A DNA stretch of 64,000 nt from Niebla homalea. Lineage: Eukaryota > Ascomycota > Lecanoromycetes > Lecanorales > Ramalinaceae. This document shows, in pieces, positions 1-11,239 of this stretch; positions within the stretch are counted from its first letter, which is position 1, and the number at the start of each line of letters is the position of its first letter. The position numbers and the translations under genes are program-made. The stretch lies in the NCBI GenBank assembly GCA_019925105.1, contig JAHGAU010000006.1, positions 124,001 to 188,000 of the forward strand. The letters run 5' to 3'. The notes below the pieces were generated by a model. That model saw only the letters and a list, made by a program, of their open reading frames with translations, was not told where the DNA came from and did no database searches.

Positions 1-1966
1 GGACGAAGGGCCACCGTACATTATTCCCCGCGGTCTGAAGCGTGCTTGGGTGTCGGACAAGGATCGACGGGAGAGGTTTTTTGGATCGTGCACCCCCCAA
101 ATCGCTTGGATTAGGGAAAAAATGCCGGTAGCTTGTAGACAACCCCTTTAATATGGGCTGACTGTATGGGGTGCTTGACTGGAGACGTGAGTAGATCAGA
201 ACCAGTGGGTGGATTTGTTGGGGAGAAAGTGAAAATGGAAAACAAATTTGGGTACGGCGTCTTTTCGCCAAGTAGTGAAGGTGTTGATGGTCTCCCCGTC
301 ACCATCCTTCCTACTCCCAGCACCCATCCCATCACTGTCTCTGAGAATCGTCTATTAGAACCGGGGTCTCTCAGTCCAGGTCTCATCAATGAGCGCTGCC
401 GGTCGCTGTCTCGGTCTCAAGGACGCTGTGGGCTGATCCAGGGCCTCCTCAAGTGCTCAGCGCCGCAGAGTGCTTTGCGGCTCTCCAGCGAACCTGGACG
501 GCTCTCAATGCTCCAAGCTGCATAAAAAGACGCTCTCAGTATCTGAGCATCCGAATGTAGCTTTCGAGCCACTTCGCAAGGTCTAATCTCTCTACCTCTG
601 TACTTGTACTGCCGGCGAAGGCGGACCCAGCCCCTGGCTGGGGAAATTGACGCCAATCAACGCTCACACAGGTCCAGGGTTGCACGAGACCTCATCAGAA
701 TACTCTTTGGACCAGAATCTAAAAGAGGAGGGTCCTACATACCTGATGGTGAGGCTAGAGTCATGAATGGGCCTCCCTGAGGTGAGTCTCCACTCCAGAA
801 CTACCACGACGTTCAAATACCGCTCTTTTGACAGTCAACCAGCCTCCCTCCTCGTACACAGACTGCTGTCACGGGATTCTACCTCCCAGTCCCTCGAATC
901 CTACAGTTGACGCGAAATCTGGCCGCCAGAGCGATCTAAGGCGGTGGATCCTGAGGCCGGCACCCTCTTGATCACGATATTCGACAGCCACGCTTCGGCC
1001 AAACAGAGCACAAAACGAAAACAAGTCGCCCCTCGTCCACATTGCCTTCGAAGCTATACTCCCTCGTATCCAAACTCCCCCTTTACCACACCCGGCTGAA
1101 AGATTTGGGCCGTCAACGTAGGAAAAAGGCCATCCCTCCCATCATAATCCGGCTGGTTGCAATGCTCCAGTCGCATCACCTGAAGAAAAAAAACCTTGGG
1201 CCTACCATCCGAGAAGCTATTTACCTACAAAGCTCCTTTGATCTCACGCCTGGCCCACAGGGTGAGTCACGCAGTCGGAGGAAGGCGATCCCGTCTTCAT
1301 CCTCTGGCGCACGCGACGCTCAACCTGAAGTTCAACTCCGAGACAAATTGCCCTGTCTTCGGAGAGAATTGCGTACCTCCTTGACAGGCCTGCTCGAAGC
1401 AAAGCCTGAGCAGGACGAGGAGGCGGAGAGACGGCCCTCGGAAGAAAAGTACCTACAGCATTTGAGTACATTAAAGAAAGGGGGCAGAGGCTACGGCAAT
1501 ACGGCTAGAGTCATAATTAGATGGTTTCTCTTACAATAGGACGCAGATGCAGCATTTAGGGGGAAGAAAGCGCATCCAGCAGTCGGAGCGAAGGCCGGGC
1601 CACAATTCTGCGGACAGAAAGTACAAGAGCAAGGCGAGACATCACGAAAGAATAGATGGGAGTCAATCAAATGAGAAAACAAGACCAGAGCATGTATCTA
1701 GAAAACAGAGATTGCCCAATCCATGGGAAAGGCTTGACGTTGGATCTCGCTTCCCTTGAGTTTGTCTGCCCCCGCAAACCCAACCGCGTTGCCAGCGCGC
1801 GGATCCTTGCAGAACAAGGGCAAGCGCTCGTGCCAGCGCAGCCGATCTGGCAGGTACAAGACTTGTCTCCATTCCTTCCTCACCCCCACAGTCCCACTCC
1901 CATGCGCCAATGTAACTTTTCTCCTCCTGTGCCTTGAGCCTGCGCCCGATCCAGTGTAGTGTAGGC
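1..1966. other. No supported gene
   Basis: Open frames here are short, overlap on both strands and mostly lack an ATG. The longest, about 165 codons on the plus strand near 1042-1539, begins only at a TTG and shows no recognisable motif. I see no repeats or RNA genes. Confidence 0.5.
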
Positions 1967-2814
1967 TTATGCGCCCTCGCCGAAGCTGGCGGCGAATTGG
2001 AGCAAATCGTCCATGTCCGCATCCATTGAGGATTGACCCCCTTGGAAGTGAGGCAGTCCTACCTCCCTGCTGCCGTCGTAACCTTGGTAGACGGTCGGAT
2101 GGGCGGGGTTGTTGATGCCGTGCCAGTTTGGACGCACGGAGGCCTCCTGGTGCTGCTGCTGGGGCTGCTGGTGCTGCTGCTTGGGCAGCTGCTGCCCCTG
2201 CTTGGGCTGCTGGTTCTGCTGCTTTGGCTCCTCCAAGTCAGTGAGACTGTTGATCAAGCCATGGGTTTTGTTCTTGGCGGGGTCGCTTACGCTCTTGCTT
2301 TTGGGCTTGTTCTTGGGGGTGGGACGTTTCTTGCTGTAGATTATGAGTCAGAGGGACAGCTGGTCTCAAGCAGAGGATGGCACCAGCGGCACAGAGAGTG
2401 GATGGCTTACCCCACCATACGGTTGAACAGCTCCTTGTTTGGAATGTGGCTGTCGCTGTATTTGCCGATCTTGGTGCGGCGGTATCTGCCTGGAGTTGGG
2501 CCAGTGGGTGGTTTGGAAACCACGGGCCTAAGTCTCTGTCCAGCGTCCGTTTTGCGTGGAGTCGGGCCAGTAGGAGGTTTGGAAACCAGGAGCCCAGGAT
2601 ATTGTCCAGCGTCCATTGTGCCTGGAGTCGGGCCAGTAGGAGGTTTGCAAACCACGAGCCCAGGATATTGTCCAGCGTCCATGCTGCCTGGAGTCGGGCC
2701 AGTAGGAGGCTTGCAAACCACGAGCCCAGGGTATTGTCCAGCGTCTATTTTGCCTGGAGTTGGACCAGTGGGAGGTTTGGAAACCACGAGCCCAAGATTC
2801 TGTCTAGCGTCCAT
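1967..2814 (-). CDS. Q-rich protein with 22-residue tandem repeats
   Basis: I do not recognise a family. Two exons are joined by a good intron: exon 1 is 2411-2814, the intron is 2334-2410 (GTAAGC...CTACAG, 77 nt), and exon 2 is 1967-2333, ending in TAA. The join keeps the frame and gives about 256 residues. The N-terminal half is about five copies of a 22-residue unit containing KPPTGPTPG and DAGQYPGL. After the intron come a Lys/Pro-rich basic stretch (possible nuclear signal), a Q-rich run (residues about 165-195) and an acidic tail with DADMDDLLQFAASFGEGA. This layout would suit a nuclear or low-complexity regulatory protein, but that is inference. The ATG at 2814 follows an in-frame TGA 15 nt upstream. 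A Ser/Lys-rich frame with repeat-like residues lies further upstream in another phase, so the true N-terminus may be longer or frameshifted. Confidence 0.5.
2482..2814 (-). repeat. 66-bp coding minisatellite, about 5 copies
   Basis: A 66-bp unit encoding 22 residues is repeated head to tail inside the gene above. The unit length is a multiple of three, so copy changes keep the frame. Copies differ by a few substitutions. Confidence 0.85.
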
Positions 2815-4123
2815 GTCGAGGTAGTATCACGATGTCTGGGTATGCTGGTACGTTTGGATGCTTCCTTAGTCTTGTTGAAGCTTCCAGGCTTGCTGGACAC
2901 TGGGGTTTGCTGTTTGGCAGTCAGAGAGGTCCTCCGCCTCTCGGAGGCGACTTAGAAGGACAGGGACTCCTACGGCTTTTCAAAGCTGCACACGCGTCTT
3001 GAGGGTCAGGAAATGAAAGCTGAATGTTTCTGCTATCCTGATGCTTATTGAACTAGGTCAAGAAAAGGGTATCCAAATTGTTGTCAGAGTGTTTCCTCCT
3101 GACCAAATCCATACGCTTAATTGGGAACTATCCAGACTTCTCCGGGCACACGTGATCCCCCATTCCCTTCGTCTTTGTTTGCTCAACAGTAGTGGCGAAT
3201 TTTTTCCACGCTAAGACCCCCTGGTCGACCAGACCCAAATCTTCCACTTTTCCTACCCTCTACCACGAGCCATCACAACATACAGTCAATACCGCAATCT
3301 ACTCTCGGTCAGTCAGATGACCAATGCGAAGCGACGAAGCTATTTTTTCTCACTTTCTGTAAGCTCACCGCCTGTCCATGGGGCCCAAGAATTCCGCAAT
3401 TCCCCGCATTAGTGTCCCAACAAGCGCTACCCTCCGCCTCCGCCTTCACATGGAGAGAGGAAGCAAACTCGGAGCAAGTACTAGGTCTAAGCCTCGCTCT
3501 GCTGCCCGATCGAGGCAAGTCTGTCCCTCTGACCCGTCTAATGCCGCTCATGCTTCACCGCCTCAAGCTTTTTCCTCATCAGGCGACCAGATCCTGACTA
3601 TGCCTCACTCCATGACACTGGAATTAGCATCACGAGCATCTCAACATGCTCAATTACTGATTTACCACCGTAGAGCATGCTCACAGCTTGCGTGAGCTCG
3701 CTGTATACCCACTCAGTCGGACACCGTCGTGGTGACCAAGAAGGCGCAATTTCTGCTCCTATCTTCCTTCATCACCCTATGTGAACACTGGTGGACCCTC
3801 AGCAAGGTCACGCCTGCCCTCAGTGTGCTTATCATCGGCTTCAGTGGCGCAAAAGTGGTGTCAAATGACTCATGGACATGGGTATACGATTTCACATCGA
3901 CCATGAATGGCTCCGTCTCTTTGTCAACTTGGATTTACATTCCCAATGTACCTGCACACGTAACTCTATTGGGGCTTAGACCGCAGTCTCTTGTGGAGCC
4001 TTGGATTCCCCCCCAGAGCATTTAAACCTCGAACTTCCCCGACCTTTCCCTCTCTTTCCAGGCTTCCTTCAATCCACAACACAAAGTCTCACTACCTTCT
4101 TCTTCCAACCACCCTCTACCTCC
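2815..4123. other. No supported gene
   Basis: Short open frames only. Pyrimidine-rich stretches near 3210-3300 and 4040-4120 could be promoter-like, but no gene follows that I can support. Confidence 0.45.
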
Positions 4124-4580
4124 TTCATCAGATGCAAGCATGCTCCCTATCTCTGGCTTTATGAAACTTCCATCGAGAACTTTCTTGGTGGACTCCATCA
4201 TGAGGTAGCACTTGGGATGTGTGGACATTCCCGTCAAGCAATTCCACCTCCGATGCCACCACTAGAGCCTTCGCTCCTCTTTCTTCTTTCAACCACCTAC
4301 TACCTTCTTCGTCATACGAAATCATGCTCCCTATCTCTGGCTTCATGGATCTTCCATCGAGGTCTTTGTTGGTGGATTCCATCATGAGATAGCCTGTGGG
4401 ATGTGTGGACATTCTGGTCAAGTTGTCCAACCTCCAACGCCACACTATTCACACAAGAGTCTTCGCTCCTCAATGATATTCATACAAGGCACCTCCTACT
4501 TATATACATACGAGAAAGTCCTATTATCATCTGGCTTCTTGTCAGATTCCATGAAATCTATGGTGTTGGTTGAGGAAAAG
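4124..4580 (-). repeat. 184-bp direct repeat, coding-like, two clear copies and a third diverged
   Basis: Blocks beginning near 4139 and 4323 are offset by 184 bp and closely similar. On the minus strand both encode related peptides (MSTHP.., MMEST.K.LDG.., KPEIGSM..), so the unit looks derived from a protein repeat. A weaker third copy can be seen near 4520-4575. Stops and frame differences between copies argue against an intact gene. Confidence 0.65.
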
Positions 4581-4689
4581 GTCTCATTACCTCAGTAATT
4601 CTGTTGAGGAACCATCATCCATCGACTTTCGTCATAAAATCTTTCCACGACCACAGTACTCTCACCCGCTTGAATCTACGCTGTCACCT

Positions 4690-5530
4690 GCTATCCCTGG
4701 GTAAATAGACAAGTACGACTTCAGTGCCAATCTTCTTGATGAAGCTACGGAAAAGCTCAAGGAAAAGTACCGCGAGCCATCTACTTCCGGGGCTGTCCAA
4801 CACTTGGTAGACATCATGTTACGGCGGGGTGGAGAGCGAGTCCTACATTCTCGCTTCAAGACAATTGACACCATACGACGATACATTTGGCATTGCAGAG
4901 TCACACTACATGCTTCTAGCCGAACCCGCGCTTCCGTGTGCAGCAATCAATACCAAAACACGAGGTGCCTGACGCTGTCACACCTCCCTCTATGAGCGAA
5001 GGCTCCAACTGGGTCCAGCCAGCGTGGAACAATTTTGCGGATCCCATCGCAGGCGCAACATCACAGCCAGCAAAGCTTTCGGGCGCACAAGAGATTGTAC
5101 TCCGATTCGTCACGGGTCCCGTTTCGCCCTACACCCAATCCTCCGTTTATCATACTCAGATAGTCGACCCAGACACGGCATCGGATTCCTCTCCTCATCT
5201 TAGGCAAGTACATCGTCAGCATTGATGTTGTCGACAAAAAGATTCCGCCAACTTTGGCCGTCTCAGGATGACAAAATAACATACAGAGACACCTACCTTC
5301 CAATTCGCCATCTACGACGTCGAGGCGAGAGCTCTCTCAAGATGAAAAACAACAAAAAGACGAAAGAAATGACGGTGATCAATTAGCGGAGCCGTTGGAT
5401 GCGTTGATAGCGCTAGAGGTCTCGGATCCGATCAATAAAGCACAGTCGTCGGGTGTCTCTACGGTCATACCACGGAAGGTCCACTTCAACGCCAGTGGAG
5501 ATATCCACTTGGCGGTGCCGGTTAGTCTCT
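4690..5530 (+). pseudogene. Decayed coding segments, unknown family
   Basis: Several consecutive stretches read as natural protein in different plus-strand frames: one with LDEATEKLKEKYREP and LVDIMLRRGGERVLHSRFK (about 4705-4860), one with YDDTFGIAESHYMLLAEPA (about 4880-4930), one with SNWVQPAWNNFADPIAG (about 4990-5200), and a last near 5390-5520 with VIPRKVHFNASGDIHL. The frame switches suggest frameshifts or lost introns. I do not recognise the family. The segments may belong to one broken gene. Confidence 0.35.
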
Positions 5531-6370
5531 TTACGCGCAATTCTGCTTGTATGGCACTGATTCGCCCCAGAATTCCACATGATAACTCACCGAATGCGGT
5601 TTGATCGTATCAGCCCATGCGCTACGTGCCTTGAGGGCAATATCACCGTACAGAATCAGCGTGAGGTTGAACCTGGCAACCTTCAATCTACTAATCAACC
5701 GCCGGTGATGGCTCCTGGCAACCAACAGCAGCAGGTCGTCAGGACAGTGGCTACAGGTAAGTCGCTTTTCTCAGCATGATAGTCAACGTGATCATACTCA
5801 TGTCTTCAGAAGGAACCAGTCGGAGCACATCACTCAAAGGTACACAGCCAAAGGTATATTGGGGACCAAATCCCCTTCTTTCGACAGTGTTAGTTGAGAT
5901 GGCAATCAATCAGATGATGCTTGGTAAGTCCCTTCCAAACGAGACTACTGTGCTTCTACTGATCTGGCGCTCAGGGTTTTCCTACCTCCCTCATTGCAAT
6001 GAAATTATACGATATCAAGACCCTAAATATATACATATGGGCTATCAGGCACGTCATATAGACTCAAAGCCTGCAAAATATGTTATGCGTCTGCGGTTAC
6101 GACACGGCGTCCGCAATATGCGGGATGTGCGCGCTCAACAGCGCGACGAGAAGATGGAGAGGGAGTTCGCCTCTTGTCAAGCCGGAGTCTATACCGGGGC
6201 TGCCTGCTCTGCTTTGGCCCGACCCATGAATGGCTGAGACACCATTGGCAGGGCCTGAACGATGTTTGGGAAGAGCTCGGCCGCCCCGAAGCGAGACTCC
6301 GCCCGAGGAAACCAAGACCATGTTTCTCACAAGGTGCAAGGGTACACGCGCACGACCATCTGGCCATATT
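5531..6370. other. No supported gene
   Basis: An ORF of about 150 codons (5776-6237, plus) has an ATG but no motif and a composition unlike its neighbours. I cannot support it as a gene. Confidence 0.4.
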
Positions 6371-6371
6371 T

Positions 6372-6650
6372 TGCAATGATTGGCCATCGTCACGGATTGA
6401 CGAGAAAGTCACATTGGTCACAGAAGTCCGGGAGATCTTTGACCTACCTGTCGACTTGATGGCCTCACTGAGAATGGCAGGCATGCTGAATGGCGCTCCT
6501 GCACCATCAAGCCAATTGCTGCAATGAGTGGCTATCGTCACGGATTGAAGTCGAGTTGGTGGCCTCACTGAGAAAGGCAGACGTGCTGAACGGGGCTTGT
6601 GCATCGTCCACCCTACGGTTCAATTCATCGAGATGAGCCTTGCGGGCATT
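6372..6650 (-). repeat. Diverged tandem duplication of a coding-like segment
   Basis: On the minus strand two neighbouring stretches encode related peptides, one with APFSMPAILSEA..SIRDDGQSLQNMA and the next with APFSTSAFLSEA..SIRDDSHSLQQLA. They lie in different frames with stops between, so this is a decayed duplication rather than an active gene. Confidence 0.5.
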
Positions 6651-6967
6651 CCCAGTACATCGCCTTCTGCAAATCACTCCTCGGTTCTCAACAACGAACT
6701 CTCGGCCCCACCTCTCAAAGCAGACCTGATCTTGTGAAGAAGTGCCAAAGACACATGTCAAATTGGAACAAGAACACGTTTCCGTCATGTCACTAGACGC
6801 AGATCAGCCGTTCTTTGAAGATACGAGCGGATTCATGGCTCCAGTAAAGACCGGCCTGCCTTCACCTACGATTCGCCGCTCACTCTCGCCAACGTGGCGG
6901 CTTCAAAATCGCCCCTCAAAGATATGAGGACGCAAGACGTACCACAGACTCCGTCTATCCCTTTTAG

Positions 6968-7140
6968 GTCTGTCGGTGACGCAATACGGGGAGAAGGTGC
7001 AGGTCTACAAGCAGCTGCAGAAAGTGTGGGCGCAGAAAGGGGTGCAGAGGACTCTTCCGGACGCGGAAACGGGGGGAAAGTAGGATCAGGGCAATACGGT
7101 GCTCATTGATGATTCCAGGGAGAAGGCCAGGGCTATCTAG
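6968..7140 (+). pseudogene. FCP1/NIF-type HAD phosphatase fragment with a nonsense codon
   Basis: After a good 3' splice-like site (CCCTTTTAG) the plus strand reads GLSVTQYGEKVQVYKQLQ, then a conserved-looking stretch, then GNTVLIDDSREKARA. In FCP1-homology/TFIIF-stimulated CTD phosphatases this last motif carries the HAD motif III/IV region (LIDDS). Between them a TAG at 7081-7083 sits where the family usually has Trp after GG(R/K), which fits TGG to TAG. A second TAG follows KARAI. The N-terminal DxDxT catalytic motif is not visible nearby, so only a fragment remains. The family call rests on pattern memory. Confidence 0.55.
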
Positions 7141-7261
7141 GCCAACCTCAGTACAAGGGTTCTCTCGTCCTCTACGGTCACCGGTCTCCACTCCGCACTC
7201 GCGGCAATCACCGACCTCGCCTCAGAGACCAAAGCCTCGCTCATCGCCACCCTCCTCACGC

Positions 7262-8349
7262 CCGCAGACACCATCACCCCTCCACACCCGCCGTCACGAC
7301 CCTAACCCCGATCGACCGTCCCACCGAGCCCTTCGAGTCCACCACGCCACTCGCTCCCGGCACCTTCCCAACCACCCCAGTGTCTCAAGGCCAAGCCAAT
7401 CCACCCACCGCAAGGCCGTCGCCACGACCGCCACAGCCTCGAACTACACCATTAAACAAGTCACTAAAGTCGGGGATCCGAACAATGTCGATGACTCCGA
7501 CAACGTCCCCAGCTACACCAATACCAGCACCCGGAACGCAGCATCGTCCTCCACATGGTGGACGACAGACCTCGGGTATCTCTTGCATCCACACCGACGC
7601 ACAAATACTTATTTCGACGCCTTCAGAAAGCCGTGCCTCAACACCAGAGTGGCTCGATAGGCCCTCGCTTCTTTGCTCTCGGAGCGAACAGGACCAAGGT
7701 GAACACGTTGCTGGAACTCTTGGACCAGAGGATCACCGCCCTCCGTGCGTCCATAATAATCTAATGTTTCCACACTGGAAGAAGATTTTCAAACATCTTC
7801 TAAATATATACCCTCGATACCTTCTTGACGAAGGAGCATTTCGACAACAGCACTCTGTCACCATGGCGGAGCGTATCCTGATGAACGAGTACAAGACCCT
7901 CTCTCAGGAGAAATGGGTAAACGTAGACGTAAGTTCACCACCACCACATCCTTAGTTCTGGAAGGAAGCCGCACATATTGACATCACACCTCCCCTAGCT
8001 CATTGAGGAAGATATCACCAAGTGGTCTATTATCGAAAGAGCCGGAGCTATGCTTCTATACTTTGCCTTTCCGCGGCCCTAGGGATGGTTTCACATTCTA
8101 AAAGGAAGGAGGGTGCTTTGGGCTTCATTTACCGACTACGGTTGTCAGTCGGATCATCTACAACGAGTCCGTACAGACCCTGCACAATGAGAACTGCTGG
8201 TTCTCGATCCTGATAAGAGAGCGGTGCTTGGAAAGATATGTGAAGCCCAAAACGATGGCATGTATAACGGATATTCAGCCAAGATTGGCCTCACCTCCAT
8301 CAAAAGCAACCGAGCAATGCAGGAGGAACTCCTTGAGATGCACATCTAA
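7262..8349 (+). pseudogene. Unknown protein gene, spliced, with two in-frame stops
   Basis: One frame stays open from about 7262 to 7928: a Pro/Thr-rich half, then a probably helical half containing HWKKIFKHLLNIYPRYLLDE. A well-formed intron (7929-7998, GTAAGT...CCCTAG, 70 nt) joins in phase 0 to 7999. The frame then runs to a TAA at 8347-8349, interrupted only by a TAG (about 8080) and a TGA (about 8190). Reading through them gives sensible sequence, including VLDPDKRAVLGKICEAQNDG. Both stops are one C-to-T step from sense codons (CAG, CGA). I do not recognise the family. Its start may be continuous with the FCP1-like fragment just upstream, as parts of one gene, but this cannot be shown. 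Confidence 0.5.
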
Positions 8350-8530
8350 CTTCGAGCGGTACAGTTGACGCTCGTCGAAGCTTACCGGACAAGGACCGCC
8401 CTACCCACCCATTCCAATCCACCACACCACTAGTCCAAGCAGCAATCAAGTGGAGCGGACCCTCAAATTACTAGCATAAGTAGGTCGAGTTGGGGTTGGT
8501 CAAGCGCTACACTAAGTGCGAATCGTCTCG

Positions 8531-9056
8531 CATGGCCACAGGTGCAAGGTCAGCGATCTTAAGGACCCCGTGCTGTACGCAGCAGGCAGCAACTTCGAAG
8601 AGCCACTGTTTTCGGAACCGGTGGCGAATACGGAAGAACTCAACGACAGGCACCCGAGGCTACGTGCTTGAGGGAACGGGGCAGCGGGATGCGTACGACA
8701 ATCGAGATACTTTAGTCATCCGATACAAGGGCATCTACAAACACCTCCTGCTCACCCGCCGGCGCTTCCATCAACTCACCGGCCGCTGGTCCCTCCACCT
8801 CGCCATCTTGCGGGTGAACCGGCAGATCCACTGCGAAGCGCGGGAATACCTCCACAAGCACAACTCCTTCACCCTGCTGAAACTCGACAAGGGGGCCGAT
8901 GTGATATTCGATCGCAGGGACGACGTGGCCAGTGAAGCTGTTCGCTACTGCCATGTGGTGGACTCGGATACGACGGTGACGCCGGACCTGGTGATCAGGG
9001 TCTTCAGCCAGCGGGTCGCGAACAATGAGAGTATGCGGCTGCCGAAGGTGGTGTGA
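8531..9056 (+). pseudogene. 2EXR-like protein fragment
   Basis: The frame from the ATG near 8531 to the TGA at 9054-9056 contains LAILRVNRQIHCEAREYL followed by HKHNSFTLLKL. This matches the common fungal 2EXR-type pattern RVNRQI..EA...L...N.F found in many small proteins of unknown function. Immediately upstream, other frames also read sensibly (DPVLYAAGSNFEEPLFSEP), so the 5' part seems frameshifted. I call it a probable pseudogene, but the 3' part alone could be intact. Confidence 0.4.
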
Positions 9057-10584
9057 CATGGTCCAGAACGGACCGAGAAGCGGTTCCAGTGTCAAGTGCT
9101 TCTGGAGCTACGGATGGCATCGCCTGTTTTCGCAGTTGTTTCTTGTGTATGGCCTACCAACATCCCTTTCTTTAAATGTGTCCAGCGACGTCCATAGGAT
9201 GCCCTTGCCGACTGACAGGCAAAGCTCACATGATCACTGGGCCACGGAAAAAGGAGCCCCCAGCTACTGTTGCTGACGAGGTATTTTAAGAGGTGAATTT
9301 CTAAGCTCGGCGTACAGCAACAGTTCGCCACCTCTGATGCACATGGCTCCTGCACCCAAAGAGATGCGCCCAAATAGAGGTGCTGAGTCCACAGAATAAT
9401 GCTGGTCTCATTCGTGGATTTCAGAGACGGCAACCCAAACACCCTTCTCCTGATGCTCGGAGAAATTCTTTCAACAACTCACCCTTGGCAAGAAACGCCA
9501 GTGGCTCATCAAAATACAGGGCACACAGCCTTCGGAAGATCGCGGTTGCGCCAATAGCTCTAGAGAACTAAGGGGCATGCGAGAGAAACACATCATGTGG
9601 TTCTTTACCAAGATCTACATCACCATCAAAGCGGTACTTTGATATTGCACCCACATAGAGGGAGCGCTAATTTTCACCGCGCCGGTTCGATTCTTGTTTG
9701 ACCGATCTGAGACTTTCTATGCATAGGCACAAGCCAGCATTTCTCGCAAGAAGGCCACTAAGGCGCACACTTCGTCAGTGCACGTAGATTGCTGGGGTCA
9801 GTGATGGCACTATTCGTAATGCCTACAAGCTCATCTATCCCAAGAGGGAGCTTTCGATCAACCAGCAGTGGCTGGATACGGATCTTACATATATACCCTC
9901 AGGACAGCAATGGCTCCAACAAACAGATTGGAGCACATCCGATACGAGAAGGGTGTCCTAATTGTAACCTGATCAACGGCTCTACAAACCGCAGAACCAC
10001 CTTGACACACTATCCACATCTGGTTGTCTCTAGGGAGGACAGCAGTTTCAAGGGAAGTATTGGAGTTGGAGGCATGATTCTAGGACGCACTCCCTCCACC
10101 AGCATACCACTGGTCTAATACCCCGCTCGTTACCGGAAAGCGACAGACAAGTCGAGAGCGAAGAAATTACAGTATCCAAACCGAATTTCCAATGATACCA
10201 ATACTCGATTGTTTGCAGATCTATTGACAAGATCTTGATGATATTAGGCAAGCAATCAGTCGCTCGGACGCGGTAGTCTGGGGAATGACGCATCTGCCTC
10301 GCAGTCTCCTGTCAAGAATAGTATAGCATCGCAGGAGTCAATGCCTCGGAGCGAGAGGCATGACGCAGTGCTGGGTGGTGAAATTATATTGAAGATGGAG
10401 CCTGGGAAGACTCGATTGATCATGCTTATCTACTCAGTCTCTCTTCTTCCATGCCATGGCAGGACGTGAGGGTCTAATTGACACTGCCGTCAAGGCCGCG
10501 GAAGCCGGCTACTCCCTATTGAGCAGTCAAAGCCACTTACATTTCATTACTTACCAAACTCAACCACCAACACCACCAACCACA
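9057..10584. other. Decayed sequence, no supported gene
   Basis: A short sensible stretch occurs near 9800-9940 on the plus strand (NAYKLIYPKRELSINQQWLD), flanked by stops. Nothing else is supportable. Confidence 0.4.
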
Positions 10585-10882
10585 ATGGCTTCAACACCAC
10601 TATCCAGCCCCAACTCTGCCACTCTCGACAAACGCTCCGAACGCATCAGCAGGTTCGATGCATACGCAAGGGCAGACTTTGACTCACAGCTCAGGAATAC
10701 TACAGTCGTGCTAGACCTTATTGGGACGACCCTTGGGGCCAATAGCAATCGACGAAGTTTTACAATCTGGCATGGATGAAGAACTCGTCAAATATCTTCG
10801 GGAATGCGTGAATATGTCTAGCATGGAGGGTCTCACCATTATAGAAAAAAGCAGGATCGCCACTTTATGGGACCTTATATAA
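10585..10882 (+). pseudogene. Frameshifted small gene, unknown family
   Basis: From the ATG at 10585 the frame reads about 51 residues (…[16 protein letters not shown]…[13 protein letters not shown]). It then continues sensibly only in another frame ([20 protein letters not shown]…SRIATLWDLI) to the TAA at about 10880. No GT-AG intron fits between, so a one- or two-base indel near 10735 is likely. I do not recognise the family. Confidence 0.45.
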
Positions 10883-11052
10883 GTAGAGTAGCAATGAACG
10901 TCATTCTGTTTTAACTTCTGGTCTTTCAGAGCACCAGGAGAGTGTACTGAAGCTCACATTCTCGTTCGTGGACCGCAATGTCCTTAAACTATCGCTCGCC
11001 CCATTCTTCCAAAAAGCCACCAAAGTTGGACAATGCGGGATAAAAGCCTTTT

Positions 11053-11192
11053 CAACATCCCTCCACTGAAGACAACATCCCTCCACTGAAGACAACATCC
11101 CTCCACTGAAGACAACATCCCTCCACTGAAGACAACATCCCTCCACTGAAGACAACATCCCTCCACTGAAGACAACATCCCTCCATTGAAAA
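11053..11192. repeat. 20-bp minisatellite, 7 copies
   Basis: The 20-bp unit with core CTCCACTGAAGACAACATCC occurs at 11061, 11081, 11101, 11121, 11141, 11161 and 11181. The first six are identical, and the last has one change before the array ends. Confidence 0.97.
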
Positions 11193-11239
11193 AAATCAGT
11201 TCGAACACGAGTCAGGACTTTCGATACCGAGATTAACAT

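Noticed and set aside
1042..1539. Frame of 165 codons on the plus strand
   Set aside because: It lacks an ATG, competes with other frames and shows no motif.
11053..11192. Possible CRISPR-like array
   Set aside because: Units are contiguous with no spacers; it is a plain minisatellite in a eukaryotic genome.
10901..11239. Minus-strand frame with a 20-residue repeat (FFQWRDVVFSGGMLSSVEGC)
   Set aside because: It is produced by the 20-bp minisatellite being read in all three frames in turn.
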